A DNA stretch of 64,000 nucleotides from JAVBKV01 sp031553885 (GCA_031553885.1 JAVBKV010000011.1:1-64000); one strand, 5' to 3'. Shown: positions 1 to 9,715, counted from the first letter of the stretch. A program made the numbers and translations. Notes: a model not told the origin generated them from the letters alone.

Positions 1-1731
1 GTTGACGCAGCCGTAACCCGTAAAGTCAATCATTACAGGCTTTTTATTCCTTCTGGCAAACTCCATACCCGATTCGTAGTCGAAGTACTTCGGAGTCACC
101 TCGCCGTGATACAACTTGAAATCCTGGGTATAAAGAGGTGGAGAAAAAGCGCTGATCGCCTTCAGGGGAGCTCCCCACAAGCCTGGAACCATGTAAACGG
201 CAAAGGAAAAGGAGATAATGGCCATAAACAACCGCGGTACCGAAACATACGAAAGGTCACTGTCGTGTGAAAATTTGAGCTTCCCAATCAGGTAAAAGCC
301 CAACAGGACAAATATAATAATCCACAATACCAGGAACACTTCACGATCCAGAATTCCCCAACCGTAAGCCAGGTCGGCCACAGATAGGAACTTCAATGCC
401 AGTGCCAGTTCCAGGAAACCGAGAACGACTTTCACCGCATTGAGCCATCCCCCCGATTTGGGCATGCTCTGCAACCACGAAGGGAAGATAGCAAACAAGG
501 CAAAAGGAATAGCCAGGGCAAGGGAAAAACCGAACATACCGATAGCTGGTCCCGAAATACTACCCATACCTGCTGCCTCAACCAGCAAGGTCCCAATAAT
601 AGGACCGGTACAAGAAAACGACACCAACACCAAAGTAAAGGCCATGAAGAATATGCTGACCAGACCCGTAGTTGATTCAGCCTTACTGTCCATCCGGGTA
701 GTCCAGGAAGAAGGAAGAGTCAATTCGAAAGCACCAAAGAAGGAAACTGCAAAAACAACCAGCAAGGCGAAGAACAACAGGTTGAAAATAGCGCTGGTTG
801 AAAGTTCGTTCAACGCGCTGGCGCCGAAGAGAATCGTAATCAGTAATCCGAGCAACAAGTATATAAAAACGATAGACAAGCCGTAAGTCAGGGCGTCAGA
901 AATGGCTTTCTTTCGATCCTTTTTAGAACGTTTCAGGAAAAAACTGACAGTCATCGGAATAATCGGCCAGACGCAAGGAGTTAGCAAAGCGATCAAACCG
1001 CCGCCAAAACCCAGGACAAAAATCAACCACCAGGATTTAGAGCCCGAAGTTCCCTGCTCCCCGTAAGTCTGAAGCTCTTCGATTACCGGTTTCCACCAGT
1101 CGGAAACGACACTATCCGTTCCTTCTACGGCAGTAACGGTAGTTTGAACAGAATCAGGGACAGCAGAAGCTAGTTGTGTATCGGGTTCCGGCTGCTGAGA
1201 CTGCTGGGATGGTTGAGTAACAGCTGTTGCTGCTTTTTCCTGAGATTGAGGTTGTACCTCCTGAGGCTTAGCGGTCAACAGGGCGGCAGGTAGGTCTTTC
1301 TTAGTAAACTCAAATTCCTCCGTATTGGGAATGCAATTCTCATCGTTACAGGACATGTAATCGATCATCCCGCTGATCTTGAATTTCTCAGGATCGATAA
1401 TCCGGATCTTTTGTATAAAAGTCGGATTCTCACCGAACCAGCGAACCTCCATATCAAACATCGGATCAAATTGCTTGACGATCTTGGAAGAAGTGATTAC
1501 TTTGCCGCTTATCTGTGCCCCTTCCACCTTCTCAAAAACGAAAGAAGTTGAAATCGGACCTCCTTCAGGAAGGTTCATGTCATAAAGATGCCAGCCCGTT
1601 TCAACAGTAGCTTTAAATACAATCTCACTCTGGTCATTAATGCGAATATTCCACTTTACCGGCTGATAGATTTGTGCCTGAATCTGCAAAGCAAGAAGCA
1701 AACATCCAATGGTGCTAAGAATTTTATTCAT
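1..1731 (-). CDS. dsbD: DsbD-family thiol:disulfide interchange protein (partial)
   Basis: Inner-membrane reductase that passes electrons from cytoplasmic thioredoxin to periplasmic thiol proteins. 577 residues are visible from an ATG at 1731; the C-terminus lies beyond base 1. Order: signal peptide (residues 1-19), periplasmic N-terminal domain with a two-Cys motif (CNDENC), a Gln/Pro-rich linker (about 165-200), then an eight-helix membrane domain with the family cysteines in LTPCVWPIIP and FSCTGPIIG. The visible sequence ends at the thioredoxin-like domain, in GYGCVN, the first half of an expected CxxC. It lies 53 nt downstream of alaS on the same strand. Seen: membrane layout and cysteines. 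Known from the family: electron transfer. A scalar DsbD-like or ScsB-like role cannot be excluded because the end is missing. Confidence 0.9.
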   Translation of the reverse strand, partial: MNKILSTIGCLLLALQIQAQIYQPVKWNIRINDQSEIVFKATVETGWHLYDMNLPEGGPISTSFVFEKVEGAQISGKVITSSKIVKQFDPMFDMEVRWFGENPTFIQKIRIIDPEKFKISGMIDYMSCNDENCIPNTEEFEFTKKDLPAALLTAKPQEVQPQSQEKAATAVTQPSQQSQQPEPDTQLASAVPDSVQTTVTAVEGTDSVVSDWWKPVIEELQTYGEQGTSGSKSWWLIFVLGFGGGLIALLTPCVWPIIPMTVSFFLKRSKKDRKKAISDALTYGLSIVFIYLLLGLLITILFGASALNELSTSAIFNLLFFALLVVFAVSFFGAFELTLPSSWTTRMDSKAESTTGLVSIFFMAFTLVLVSFSCTGPIIGTLLVEAAGMGSISGPAIGMFGFSLALAIPFALFAIFPSWLQSMPKSGGWLNAVKVVLGFLELALALKFLSVADLAYGWGILDREVFLVLWIIIFVLLGFYLIGKLKFSHDSDLSYVSVPRLFMAIISFSFAVYMVPGLWGAPLKAISAFSPPLYTQDFKLYHGEVTPKYFDYESGMEFARRNKKPVMIDFTGYGCVN

Positions 1732-1784
1732 GGCTATTTTTATGGTAAAGGTAATTGTTTTTTATTGATTTTGAAACCTTTTGA

Positions 1785-4397
1785 TCAGACAAAGGCAAGC
1801 ATCTCGTCCAGAGCTGCAGGCAATCCATCCAGATCCTTTCCTCCCGCTGTAGCGAAATGAGGCTGACCTCCACCACCCCCCTGTATCTTCCTGGCGGCTT
1901 CGCGTACAATCTGCCCGGCATTCATACCCTGAGTAACCAAATCTTCACTAAGCATAACAGTCAGCAATGGTTTCCCTTCGGAAGCCGTTGCTGCAACAAA
2001 ATACATTTTTTCGGTAATTTCACCCCGAAGCTGGAATGCCATGTCTTTCACCACTTCTGCAGGGAAAAAGCCACGCAGAACCAACACTTGAATTCCGTTG
2101 ATTTCCTTTCGGTTAGCCAGCACTTCTTTCTTTTGGGAAGCGATCTTTTCTTTCATGAACTCTTCCGTCTGTTTTTTCAGCAACACATTCTCTTCAACAA
2201 ATTTTTTCAGCATCTGTACCAGATCCGGAGCATTGTTGAACATCGAACGGACTTCCCGTATCATATCCTGTTGAGCATAGTAAAAACGTTCGCATTTTTC
2301 GGCAGTTATGGCCTCAATGCGGCGGACTCCGGCAGCAATCGAGCTTTCACCGACAATCCGGAACGAGCCAATACACCCGGTAGCCGAGATGTGAGTTCCC
2401 CCGCAAAGCTCGACCGATGAACCGAAACGGACTACCCGGACATCATCCCCGTATTTTTCACCAAACAAGGCCATGGCTCCCATGGCTTTCGCGTCGGCAA
2501 TCGGGACATGACGGTGTTCATCCAATGAGATGTTTTTCCGGATTTTTTCTGTCACAAGTATTTCTACCTGGCGAATTTCCTCTTCGGTTACTTTTTGAAA
2601 ATGAGAGAAGTCAAAGCGCAGGGATTCGGGCGAAACGTACGAACCTTTTTGCTCGACATGTGCTCCCAACACCTCCCTTAATGCTTCATGCAACAAGTGA
2701 GTAGCCGTGTGATTACATTCCGTAGCTATCCGCTTTTTCTCATCGACTTCCGCACGAAAAACAGCAAACGGATCGACAGGCAATTGCTTGGTCAAATGCA
2801 CAGCCAGGTTATTTTCTCTTTTCGTATCAAAAATATCAACCCGTTGACCCGATTCATCCGTGAGCCTGCCACAGTCTCCGACCTGTCCTCCCATTTCCGC
2901 ATAGAATGGAGTCCGGTCCAGAACAACCTGGTAATATTCGTTATTTTTTTGTTTCACTTTACGATAACGAAGAATCTGTGCCTCGCAAGACAAAATATCG
3001 TAACCGACAAACTCAGGTTCGCCTTCTCTTACCACTACCCAGTCGCCCGTTTCCACAGCAGCCGCATTACGAGCCCGGTCTTTTTGTTTCTGCATTTCAG
3101 CATCAAATCCGGCCCGGTCGACTTCCATCTGGTTCTCACGGAGGATTAATTCCGTCAAATCCAGCGGGAATCCATACGTATCATACAAGGTAAATGCATT
3201 GGCTCCGTCAATGATCGTGCGATTGCCGGTTTTAGCTTCTTCCACAAGTTTATCCAGCAACCTGATTCCGGTTTCCAGGGTCCGCAGAAAAGAATCTTCT
3301 TCTTCCCGGATCACCTTCTCAATCAACGTCTGTTGAGCTATCAGTTCGGGATAAGCATCTCCCATCGTATCGATCAGGGCTGGGAGCAATTTATACATAA
3401 AAGCCTGCTTCTGACCAAGGAAAGTATATCCGTAGCGTACCGCCCGGCGAAGAATCCGGCGGATCACATAACCGGCTTTTGCATTGGAGGGCAACTGTCC
3501 GTCTGTAATTGAAAAAGAAATCGTACGGACATGGTCTGCAATGACCCGCATGGCAATGTCTTTTTTAACATCCTGTCCGTAAGCCGTCCCACTGATTGTT
3601 CCGATTGAACGGATAATGGGTTGGAAGACATCGGTATCGTAATTCGACAGTTTCCCTTGGATAGCCATGCACAACCGCTCGAATCCCATTCCGGTGTCGA
3701 TGACTTTATTAGGCAATCCTTCGAGCGAACCGTCAGCTTTCCGGTTGAACTGCATAAAAACCAGGTTCCAGATTTCAATCACCTGGGGATGGTCCCGGTT
3801 AACCAGAGTAACTCCGGGTATTTTAGCGCGTTCTTCATCGGGTCGTATATCCACGTGGATTTCGGAACAAGGACCACAAGGACCCGTATCGCCCATTTCC
3901 CAGAAATTATCTTTCTTATTTCCGTTAATGATTCTGTCTTTAGGAAGGTATTTTTCCCAGTAACCGGCAGCTTCATCATCCCGGACCAGTCCTTCCTGCT
4001 GACTCCCTTCAAAAACGGTCACATACAACCGGTTTTTGTCCATTTTCAGCACTCCCGTCAAGTATTCCCAGGCCCATTCGATCGCTTCTTTTTTGAAATA
4101 ATCACCAAAAGACCAGTTTCCGAGCATTTCGAACATGGTATGATGATAAGTATCGTGTCCGACTTCCTCCAGGTCGTTATGTTTTCCGCTTACACGCAAA
4201 CATTTCTGTGAATCGGCAATACGCGGGTATTTAATAGGTACATTTCCAAGGATAATATCTTTGAATTGGTTCATCCCCGCGTTCGTAAACATCAGTGTAG
4301 GATCATCCTTGATCACCATAGGTGCAGAAGGAACTATTTTATGGTTTTTGTTTTCAAAAAAATCTTTAAACGATTGACGGATTTCTTTTGCTGTCAT
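1785..4397 (-). CDS. alaS: Alanyl-tRNA synthetase
   Basis: Charges tRNA-Ala in the cytoplasm and edits mischarged Ser and Gly. At 870 residues it has the usual bacterial length. The class II catalytic core is N-terminal. The editing domain carries the zinc-binding HxxxH (H563, H567, in HTATH) and CxxxH (C665, H669, in CGGTH). The C-terminal C-Ala domain ends in the typical glycine run GGGGGQPHFATAGG. The ATG at 4397 begins MTAKEIRQSFKDFFENKNH, a normal AlaS N-terminus. Divergent from the M23 peptidase gene, with which it shares a 102-nt promoter region. Nothing is missing. Confidence 0.98.
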   Translation of the reverse strand: MTAKEIRQSFKDFFENKNHKIVPSAPMVIKDDPTLMFTNAGMNQFKDIILGNVPIKYPRIADSQKCLRVSGKHNDLEEVGHDTYHHTMFEMLGNWSFGDYFKKEAIEWAWEYLTGVLKMDKNRLYVTVFEGSQQEGLVRDDEAAGYWEKYLPKDRIINGNKKDNFWEMGDTGPCGPCSEIHVDIRPDEERAKIPGVTLVNRDHPQVIEIWNLVFMQFNRKADGSLEGLPNKVIDTGMGFERLCMAIQGKLSNYDTDVFQPIIRSIGTISGTAYGQDVKKDIAMRVIADHVRTISFSITDGQLPSNAKAGYVIRRILRRAVRYGYTFLGQKQAFMYKLLPALIDTMGDAYPELIAQQTLIEKVIREEEDSFLRTLETGIRLLDKLVEEAKTGNRTIIDGANAFTLYDTYGFPLDLTELILRENQMEVDRAGFDAEMQKQKDRARNAAAVETGDWVVVREGEPEFVGYDILSCEAQILRYRKVKQKNNEYYQVVLDRTPFYAEMGGQVGDCGRLTDESGQRVDIFDTKRENNLAVHLTKQLPVDPFAVFRAEVDEKKRIATECNHTATHLLHEALREVLGAHVEQKGSYVSPESLRFDFSHFQKVTEEEIRQVEILVTEKIRKNISLDEHRHVPIADAKAMGAMALFGEKYGDDVRVVRFGSSVELCGGTHISATGCIGSFRIVGESSIAAGVRRIEAITAEKCERFYYAQQDMIREVRSMFNNAPDLVQMLKKFVEENVLLKKQTEEFMKEKIASQKKEVLANRKEINGIQVLVLRGFFPAEVVKDMAFQLRGEITEKMYFVAATASEGKPLLTVMLSEDLVTQGMNAGQIVREAARKIQGGGGGQPHFATAGGKDLDGLPAALDEMLAFV

Positions 4398-4439
4398 AGT
4401 AAATTTAACTCGTAACTTCTATTATAATTTCTTAAATAA

Positions 4440-4471
4440 TTTGCAAAAGTACAGTAAATAAATTACTTTTG
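4440..4471 (+). promoter_or_regulatory. Bacteroides-type promoter for the M23 peptidase gene
   Basis: TTTG at 4440-4443, a 20-nt spacer, then TACTTTTG at 4464-4471. This fits the Bacteroidota primary-sigma consensus (-33 TTTG, about 19-21 bp, -7 TAnnTTTG). The start codon is 29 nt downstream at 4500. Confidence 0.7.
4444..4451 (-). promoter_or_regulatory. -7 box for alaS
   Basis: On the minus strand this reads TACTTTTG, a TAnnTTTG match 47 nt upstream of the alaS start. No good -33 TTTG is seen. It directly abuts the -33 element of the divergent M23 promoter (4440-4443), so the two promoters physically overlap. Confidence 0.5.
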
Positions 4472-4499
4472 CCGTGATAGGTCTTTAATTTTTTCTAAA

Positions 4500-5468
4500 A
4501 TGCGTAATACTTTTTACCGTTACAACCCACAAACCCTGAGTTACGAGCGGGTATATCCTTCGCGGAAACAACGGATCTGGTCGGTATTCCGGCAGTTGAT
4601 AATCGGTATCATTATCGGGGCTTTTCTATTTGGTGTAGCCATTTACGCTTTTGACTCCCCCCGAGAACAACAATTAAAAAAAGAGAACAAGCTGTTACTG
4701 ACTCAATATCAGGTTTTATCCCGTCGGATGAATGAAAATCAAAAAGTACTCGAAGATTTACAACAACGCGACGATCAGCTTTACCGGGCCATTTTCAATG
4801 CCGATCCTATTCCCTTGTCTATCCGTAAACCCGGATATGGAGGAACTAACCGGTATGAAAATTTGTTAAATATGCCTAATTCCGAATTGGTAATCTCTAC
4901 CACCCGGAAAATGGATCTGATTACCAAACAATTATATGTCCAATCCAATTCTTTTGACGAAGTATCCAACCTGATTAAAACCAAGGAAGAACGCCTGAGG
5001 TGCATCCCGGCTATCCAACCGGTAGCCAACAAAGAGCTGAAGCGTATTGCCTCGGGATTCGGAATGCGGATAGATCCGATTTACAAAACACCCCGCTTCC
5101 ACTCCGGAATGGACTTCAATGCAAATGTTGGCACGGAAATTTATGCTACGGGAGACGGAATCGTGGAATCCGCCCAACGTGACCAGGGGTATGGTAATTG
5201 CGTGGTTATCAATCATGGGTTCGACTACAAAACCGTCTATGCACATTGTGATCAGATGAAAGTACGACCGGGACAAAAAGTAACGCGAGGAGAAATTATC
5301 GCCACAGTCGGCAATACAGGAAAGTCAACCGGACCTCACCTGCATTACGAGGTAAAACTCAAAGGGATAGCTGATAATCCGGCTAAGTATTATTTCATGG
5401 ATCTGACGCCTGAAGAATACAACCGGATGATACAGATCGCGGAAAACCATGGTCAGGTGATGGATTGA
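4500..5468 (+). CDS. M23-family metallopeptidase (LytM domain)
   Basis: Predicted periplasmic peptidoglycan peptidase of 322 residues. Order: basic cytoplasmic N-terminus, one membrane anchor (about residues 30-50, rich in Ile, Gly and Phe), a coiled-coil-like stretch (about 55-100, rich in Leu, Gln and Lys), then a C-terminal LytM/M23 domain. The zinc motifs are visible: HxxxD in FHSGMDF and the HxH signature in PHLHYEV. All metal ligands are present, so it is probably active rather than a degenerate LytM activator. It is divergent from alaS. Known of the family: cleavage of peptide cross-links; the exact bond is not inferable. A single solo heptamer arm follows the stop codon. Confidence 0.93.
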   Translation: MRNTFYRYNPQTLSYERVYPSRKQRIWSVFRQLIIGIIIGAFLFGVAIYAFDSPREQQLKKENKLLLTQYQVLSRRMNENQKVLEDLQQRDDQLYRAIFNADPIPLSIRKPGYGGTNRYENLLNMPNSELVISTTRKMDLITKQLYVQSNSFDEVSNLIKTKEERLRCIPAIQPVANKELKRIASGFGMRIDPIYKTPRFHSGMDFNANVGTEIYATGDGIVESAQRDQGYGNCVVINHGFDYKTVYAHCDQMKVRPGQKVTRGEIIATVGNTGKSTGPHLHYEVKLKGIADNPAKYYFMDLTPEEYNRMIQIAENHGQVMD

Positions 5469-5469
5469 G

Positions 5470-5511
5470 GAATTAAGAATTAAAAGTTAAAAATTAAGAA
5501 TTAAGAGTAGG
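5470..5511 (+). repeat. Solo heptamer array (one arm of the intercistronic element)
   Basis: Five tandem 7-mers (GAATTAA, GAATTAA, AAGTTAA, AAATTAA, GAATTAA) and a degraded sixth begin 1 nt after the M23 stop codon. No pyrimidine-rich partner arm follows before the next gene at 5548. It is the only one-armed copy of comparable length in the window. Confidence 0.75.
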
Positions 5512-5547
5512 CCGGGGAAAAAGGAGCGATCGAATAAGCATAGAAAT

Positions 5548-5919
5548 ATGAAATCATTTAAACAGGAAAAAATATTCTATTCGATCAGTGAAGTTGCCCA
5601 ATTGTTTGAGGTAAACGAGTCATTGTTACGCTACTGGGAAAAAGAATTTTCTTTTATCAATCCTCACAAATCCGCTAAGGGCACAAGACAATACCGGAAA
5701 GAAGATATTGAAGCCGTACGTTTGGTTCACTACCTGGTTAAGGAAAAGGGGTTGACTCTTGCCGGGGCTAAACAGCAACTAAAAGAAAATAAAACGGGCA
5801 TCGTCAGAACCGAAGACATCATCCATCGCCTCAAAAGAATCCGGAACGAACTGATTGCCCTAAAAACAGAATTCGAAGAACTGGAAGAGCAAATGCCTCA
5901 ACCTCCTCAACAGGGCTAA
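5548..5919 (+). CDS. MerR-family transcriptional regulator
   Basis: Small cytoplasmic DNA-binding protein of 123 residues. An N-terminal MerR winged helix-turn-helix is clear (YSISEVAQLFEVNESLLRYW, then the wing and second helix up to about residue 80). It is followed by a short, mostly helical C-terminus (KRIRNELIALKTEFEELEEQ) that could form the dimerising coiled coil. There is no effector domain and no Cys pair for metal or redox sensing, so the ligand is unknown. Its stop codon overlaps by 4 bp the stop codon of the SpoT-type gene on the other strand. Likely co-transcribed with the M23 gene 79 nt upstream. Confidence 0.9.
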   Translation: MKSFKQEKIFYSISEVAQLFEVNESLLRYWEKEFSFINPHKSAKGTRQYRKEDIEAVRLVHYLVKEKGLTLAGAKQQLKENKTGIVRTEDIIHRLKRIRNELIALKTEFEELEEQMPQPPQQG

Positions 5920-8171
5920 TCCACCCGATTGACGCTTTTTACTCCCTTGATTTTCTGGATACGATGAGCCAATTGATGAATGTCGTCCACATCATGCACC
6001 CAGATCTCGATCTTACCTTCAAAAAATCCATCTTTCGACTCAATAGTCAGTTTACGCATGTTTACGGAAAAATCCCCGGATATAGCCTGAGTGATTTCAT
6101 TCAGGATTCCTACCCGGTCAATTCCCTTGATTTCGATAGTCGACGGGAAAGAATATGTTTTATGCCCGGCCCACTCACAGGAAATGATTCGTTCTCCAAA
6201 ACTGCTTTTTAACTTAAGGGCAATCGGACAACTGCGTTTATGGATCAGCAAGCGACCATCGTCATTCAGGAAGCCAAGCACATCATCTCCGGGAATCGGC
6301 CTGCAGCACTCAGCTACACTGTAATTTTTCTGAAAAGCCTCTTCACGTAGCATGTATGTTTTCTTACGGTCAATTTTACTGAGGTCGAGCATGGGACTAT
6401 CAACTCCAACGGGAGCATCATCTCCATCCTGCCTCGTAACCGCATTAAATGCCTGTTTCACATACCGGAAGATAAGGTTATCTGTTTTTTCTTTCAGGAG
6501 TTTTTTGGGATTTTCCGGTAACTCCATCTGTTTCTCAGCCAATGCATAGAAAAAATCTTCTTTTTTCGAAAAGCCATAATAAGCGGTTAACTTTTCCACA
6601 GCCAGGGGAATCGAGTCGATACCAGACTTCTGCAGAAATTCATTCAGCACCCGTTCTCCTTCCTTTATTTTTTCCCTTCTTTGTTTTCGGATGGCTATTT
6701 CTATTTTGGTTTTTGCCTTTGCTGTGGTAGCAAACAGCAACCATTCCTGCCGGGGAGTCTGAGAACGAGACGTCAGGATTTCCACCTGATCTCCGCTAGC
6801 CAGCTTATGACTCAGGGGGACCAATTTATGGTTCACCTTGGCTCCGATACAGTGATTCCCGAGATTGGAATGCAATTCGTATGCAAAATCCAGAGCTGTG
6901 GCATTCTGAGGTAGCGTTTTTATATCACCCTTGGGTGTAAAGACAAAAATTTCGGAAGTAAACAGATTCAATTTGATTGTATCCAGAAAATCCATGGCAT
7001 TGGGATTCGGATTCTCCAGAATCTCCTGGATAGTCTCCAGCCATTTATCCAATTCTGTTTCCTCTTCCACATTATGCTCCTTGTACTTCCAATGCGCCGC
7101 AAATCCCTTTTCGGCAATTTCGTCCATCTTGGTACTCCGGATCTGAACTTCCATCCATTGTCCGTCGGGCCCCATAACCGTAAGGTGAAGCGCCTGGTAA
7201 CCATTGGCTTTCGGACGGCTTACCCAGTCCCGGATCCGGTCTGGACGCAATTTATACAAATCGGTGACTGCAGAATAAATATCCCAGCATTGTTTCTTAA
7301 CATCTATGTTCGGTTTCGGCTCAAAAACGATACGGACCGCAAATATGTCGTAAATATCATCAAACCCGACTTTTTTAGTCTGCATCTTATTCCAGATGGA
7401 ATAAACGGATTTAACCCGCCCCTGCATTTTGTACTCGACCCCCATTTCGTTTAATTTTTCCCGGAGCGGAGTTGCAAAATGTTCATATATTTTTTCCCGG
7501 TTCGCTTCCGTAGCCTGTAATTTCTGGTTGATCTGCCTGTACTCTTCCGGATGCTCATACTTGAAACTCAAATCTTCCAGCTCCGTTTTTATAGCAAATA
7601 ACCCCAGCCGATGAGCCATCGGAGCATACAGGTACATGGTTTCTCCGGCAATTTTATACTGTTTAGCCGGCAGAAGAGAGCCCAATGTACGCATATTGTG
7701 CAACCGGTCTGCAATTTTAATCAAAATAACCCGGATATCATTCGACATGGTAAGCAGCAACTTACGCATATTCTCAGCCTGAGCGGAAGCTGCTTCGGCA
7801 AAAATACCTCCGGAAATCTTGGTCAGGCCTTCCACGATCTGGGCAATTTTATCGCCAAACACATTACGCAGGTCTTCGACCGTATAATCGGTATCTTCCA
7901 CAACATCATGCAGCAGGGCTGAGCAAATAGAAGTCGAACCCAGCCCCATTTCTTCGCAAACAATACGGGCAACCGCCAACGGGTGCATAATATAAGGTTC
8001 TCCCGAACGTCTTTTTACCCCTTTATGAGCCTGATTGGCAAAATGAAAAGCCTTTTCGATAATATCAATTTTCCGTCGATGATTGGAATTTTTATATGCT
8101 TCGATCAATTGTTCGAACTCATTCTGAATCATCTGATCTTCAGTAGTTTTAATTTCTTTATCTTCGCTCAT
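5916..8171 (-). CDS. Bifunctional (p)ppGpp synthetase/hydrolase (RelA/SpoT)
   Basis: Makes and degrades the stringent-response alarmone (p)ppGpp in the cytoplasm. 751 residues, the normal long-RSH length. Order: HD hydrolase domain (about 40-200, with HDVVEDTD), synthetase domain (about 240-360, with RPDRIRDWVSRPKANGYQAL), TGS domain (about 400-460, with VFTPKGDIKTLPQNATALDF), zinc-finger/CC region with AECCRPIPGDDVLGF, and a C-terminal ACT domain ending VKSVNRVD. The intact HD motif argues for a bifunctional Rel/SpoT enzyme rather than synthetase-only RelA. It is the last gene of the parA-parB-DUF5683-transglycosylase-SpoT run. Confidence 0.96.
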   Translation of the reverse strand: MSEDKEIKTTEDQMIQNEFEQLIEAYKNSNHRRKIDIIEKAFHFANQAHKGVKRRSGEPYIMHPLAVARIVCEEMGLGSTSICSALLHDVVEDTDYTVEDLRNVFGDKIAQIVEGLTKISGGIFAEAASAQAENMRKLLLTMSNDIRVILIKIADRLHNMRTLGSLLPAKQYKIAGETMYLYAPMAHRLGLFAIKTELEDLSFKYEHPEEYRQINQKLQATEANREKIYEHFATPLREKLNEMGVEYKMQGRVKSVYSIWNKMQTKKVGFDDIYDIFAVRIVFEPKPNIDVKKQCWDIYSAVTDLYKLRPDRIRDWVSRPKANGYQALHLTVMGPDGQWMEVQIRSTKMDEIAEKGFAAHWKYKEHNVEEETELDKWLETIQEILENPNPNAMDFLDTIKLNLFTSEIFVFTPKGDIKTLPQNATALDFAYELHSNLGNHCIGAKVNHKLVPLSHKLASGDQVEILTSRSQTPRQEWLLFATTAKAKTKIEIAIRKQRREKIKEGERVLNEFLQKSGIDSIPLAVEKLTAYYGFSKKEDFFYALAEKQMELPENPKKLLKEKTDNLIFRYVKQAFNAVTRQDGDDAPVGVDSPMLDLSKIDRKKTYMLREEAFQKNYSVAECCRPIPGDDVLGFLNDDGRLLIHKRSCPIALKLKSSFGERIISCEWAGHKTYSFPSTIEIKGIDRVGILNEITQAISGDFSVNMRKLTIESKDGFFEGKIEIWVHDVDDIHQLAHRIQKIKGVKSVNRVD

Positions 8172-8191
8172 GGCAGGGATACGCTTAATAA

Positions 8192-9715
8192 TCAGACATT
8201 CGGGACATTGATATACTGACCTGCTCTCAATGACGAACTTTTCATATTATTCATCTTCATCAGGTCCTGGGCATCATATCCGGGGAATTTTTTGGCTATG
8301 ATATAAAAGGAATCTCCGGTTTGTACTTTATATCTTGCATAAGTAGATGAATTCGATTTACCGGTTGTTATGCCAGAAGTAGTCTTTTTTGTGGTTTCGG
8401 TTCCTTTGGAAGCCAATGCATAACCGCCGTTATCCGTATAAATAGTCAACCTGCGGCCTGCACCGACCTTATTAGATCTCAATCCGTTCCATTTACGGAC
8501 GTCAGAAGCAGTCACTCCATATTTATCCGCAATTGTAGTTACCGATTCTCCCGAAACTACTTTATGATTTACTTTTTCTTTATTGCTACCGGTTCCCTTA
8601 CCTACAAATGTACGGTTAGCAAAAAATTCATCCGCACGATGATGGGCAATCGTATCTTCCAATCCTGCAAATCCATATGCATGAACAGAAGGTAATAAAA
8701 GAGCGTATGGCTTGAAATTTCCGGGAACAATATCCCGTTTATACTGAGGATTCAACAATCTCAACTGTTCTTTATCCATTTTAAGGACTTCTGCAATCTG
8801 ATCAAAATGGATCTGCTGAGAAATCATTACCGTATCCGTTGAAAGGGGTAATTCGGCCTGAACCGGGATCAGATTATGCTCAGCATAGTAATTCATTGCA
8901 TAATTGGCTGCAATAAAAAGAGGTACATAGGTCCTGGTTTCCTTGGGCAGATAGGGGTAAATTTCCCAGTAATCCGAGCTGCCATTGGCACGGTTGATCG
9001 CCTTCTTCACACCACCGGGGCCACAATTATAGGCGGCAATCACCAGATTCCAGTCGCCAAAAATTTCATACATATCCTTGAAATAGCGACATGCGGCATC
9101 GGTCGCCTTGACAGGATCCCTTCTTTCATCAACCAGGCTGTTGATCTCCAATCCGTACATTTTTCCGGTCGGTAATATAAACTGCCACAACCCACACGCC
9201 CCGGCACGGGACACAATGGTCGGATTCAACGCCGACTCGACAACTGCCAGGTATTTCAACTCCAAAGGCAAACCATACCGGTCAAGCGTCTGTTCAATCA
9301 TCGGAAAATAAAAATCAGCAAGGCCCAGCATGTATTCCATCAGGTTTCTCCGACGATCGACATACAAGTCAATACAGGTACGGATTATCTCATTGTAAGG
9401 CAATTCAATAACCCGGGGCAGGCGGGATAACCGATCGATATAAACCGAATCGCTTACTACCACATTCTCCCCTCCGACCCTGTTGTCAGATCTTTTCGTA
9501 TAATATTTAACATGTAAGGAATTTAACAGGCTATCCAGGTTAGTATCCCAGCTATCAGGAACATAGAGCGACTGATTCGGTTCAAATGCCGTCGTATCAG
9601 GCAATATCACTGTAGAATCCTGTGAAGCGGCTTTTAATTCTTCCCACAATGTAACCTGAGCCTGTAATGGCAGGCTTAGTATTATAAAAGCAAGTAAAAA
9701 GAATATGTTTCTCAT
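8192..9715 (-). CDS. LysM-containing lytic transglycosylase (MltD-like)
   Basis: Predicted murein-cleaving enzyme of 507 residues. A signal peptide ends near LQAQ (residue 20). The SLT domain (about 135-290) has the catalytic Glu in VVESALNPTIVSRAGACGLW and the downstream AAYNCGPGGV signature. Two LysM peptidoglycan-binding domains follow (about 385-427, starting HKVVSGESVTTIADKYGV, and about 460-505, starting YKVQTGDSFYIIAKKFPG). There is no lipobox, so it may be soluble or periplasmic. It lies between the DUF5683 gene and the SpoT-type gene, all on one strand with short gaps. Confidence 0.93.
   Translation of the reverse strand: MRNIFFLLAFIILSLPLQAQVTLWEELKAASQDSTVILPDTTAFEPNQSLYVPDSWDTNLDSLLNSLHVKYYTKRSDNRVGGENVVVSDSVYIDRLSRLPRVIELPYNEIIRTCIDLYVDRRRNLMEYMLGLADFYFPMIEQTLDRYGLPLELKYLAVVESALNPTIVSRAGACGLWQFILPTGKMYGLEINSLVDERRDPVKATDAACRYFKDMYEIFGDWNLVIAAYNCGPGGVKKAINRANGSSDYWEIYPYLPKETRTYVPLFIAANYAMNYYAEHNLIPVQAELPLSTDTVMISQQIHFDQIAEVLKMDKEQLRLLNPQYKRDIVPGNFKPYALLLPSVHAYGFAGLEDTIAHHRADEFFANRTFVGKGTGSNKEKVNHKVVSGESVTTIADKYGVTASDVRKWNGLRSNKVGAGRRLTIYTDNGGYALASKGTETTKKTTSGITTGKSNSSTYARYKVQTGDSFYIIAKKFPGYDAQDLMKMNNMKSSSLRAGQYINVPNV

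Noticed and set aside
440..886. 148-codon plus-strand frame inside the DsbD gene
   Set aside because: It is antisense to the membrane domain of DsbD, whose frame is open over the whole region with all family cysteines.
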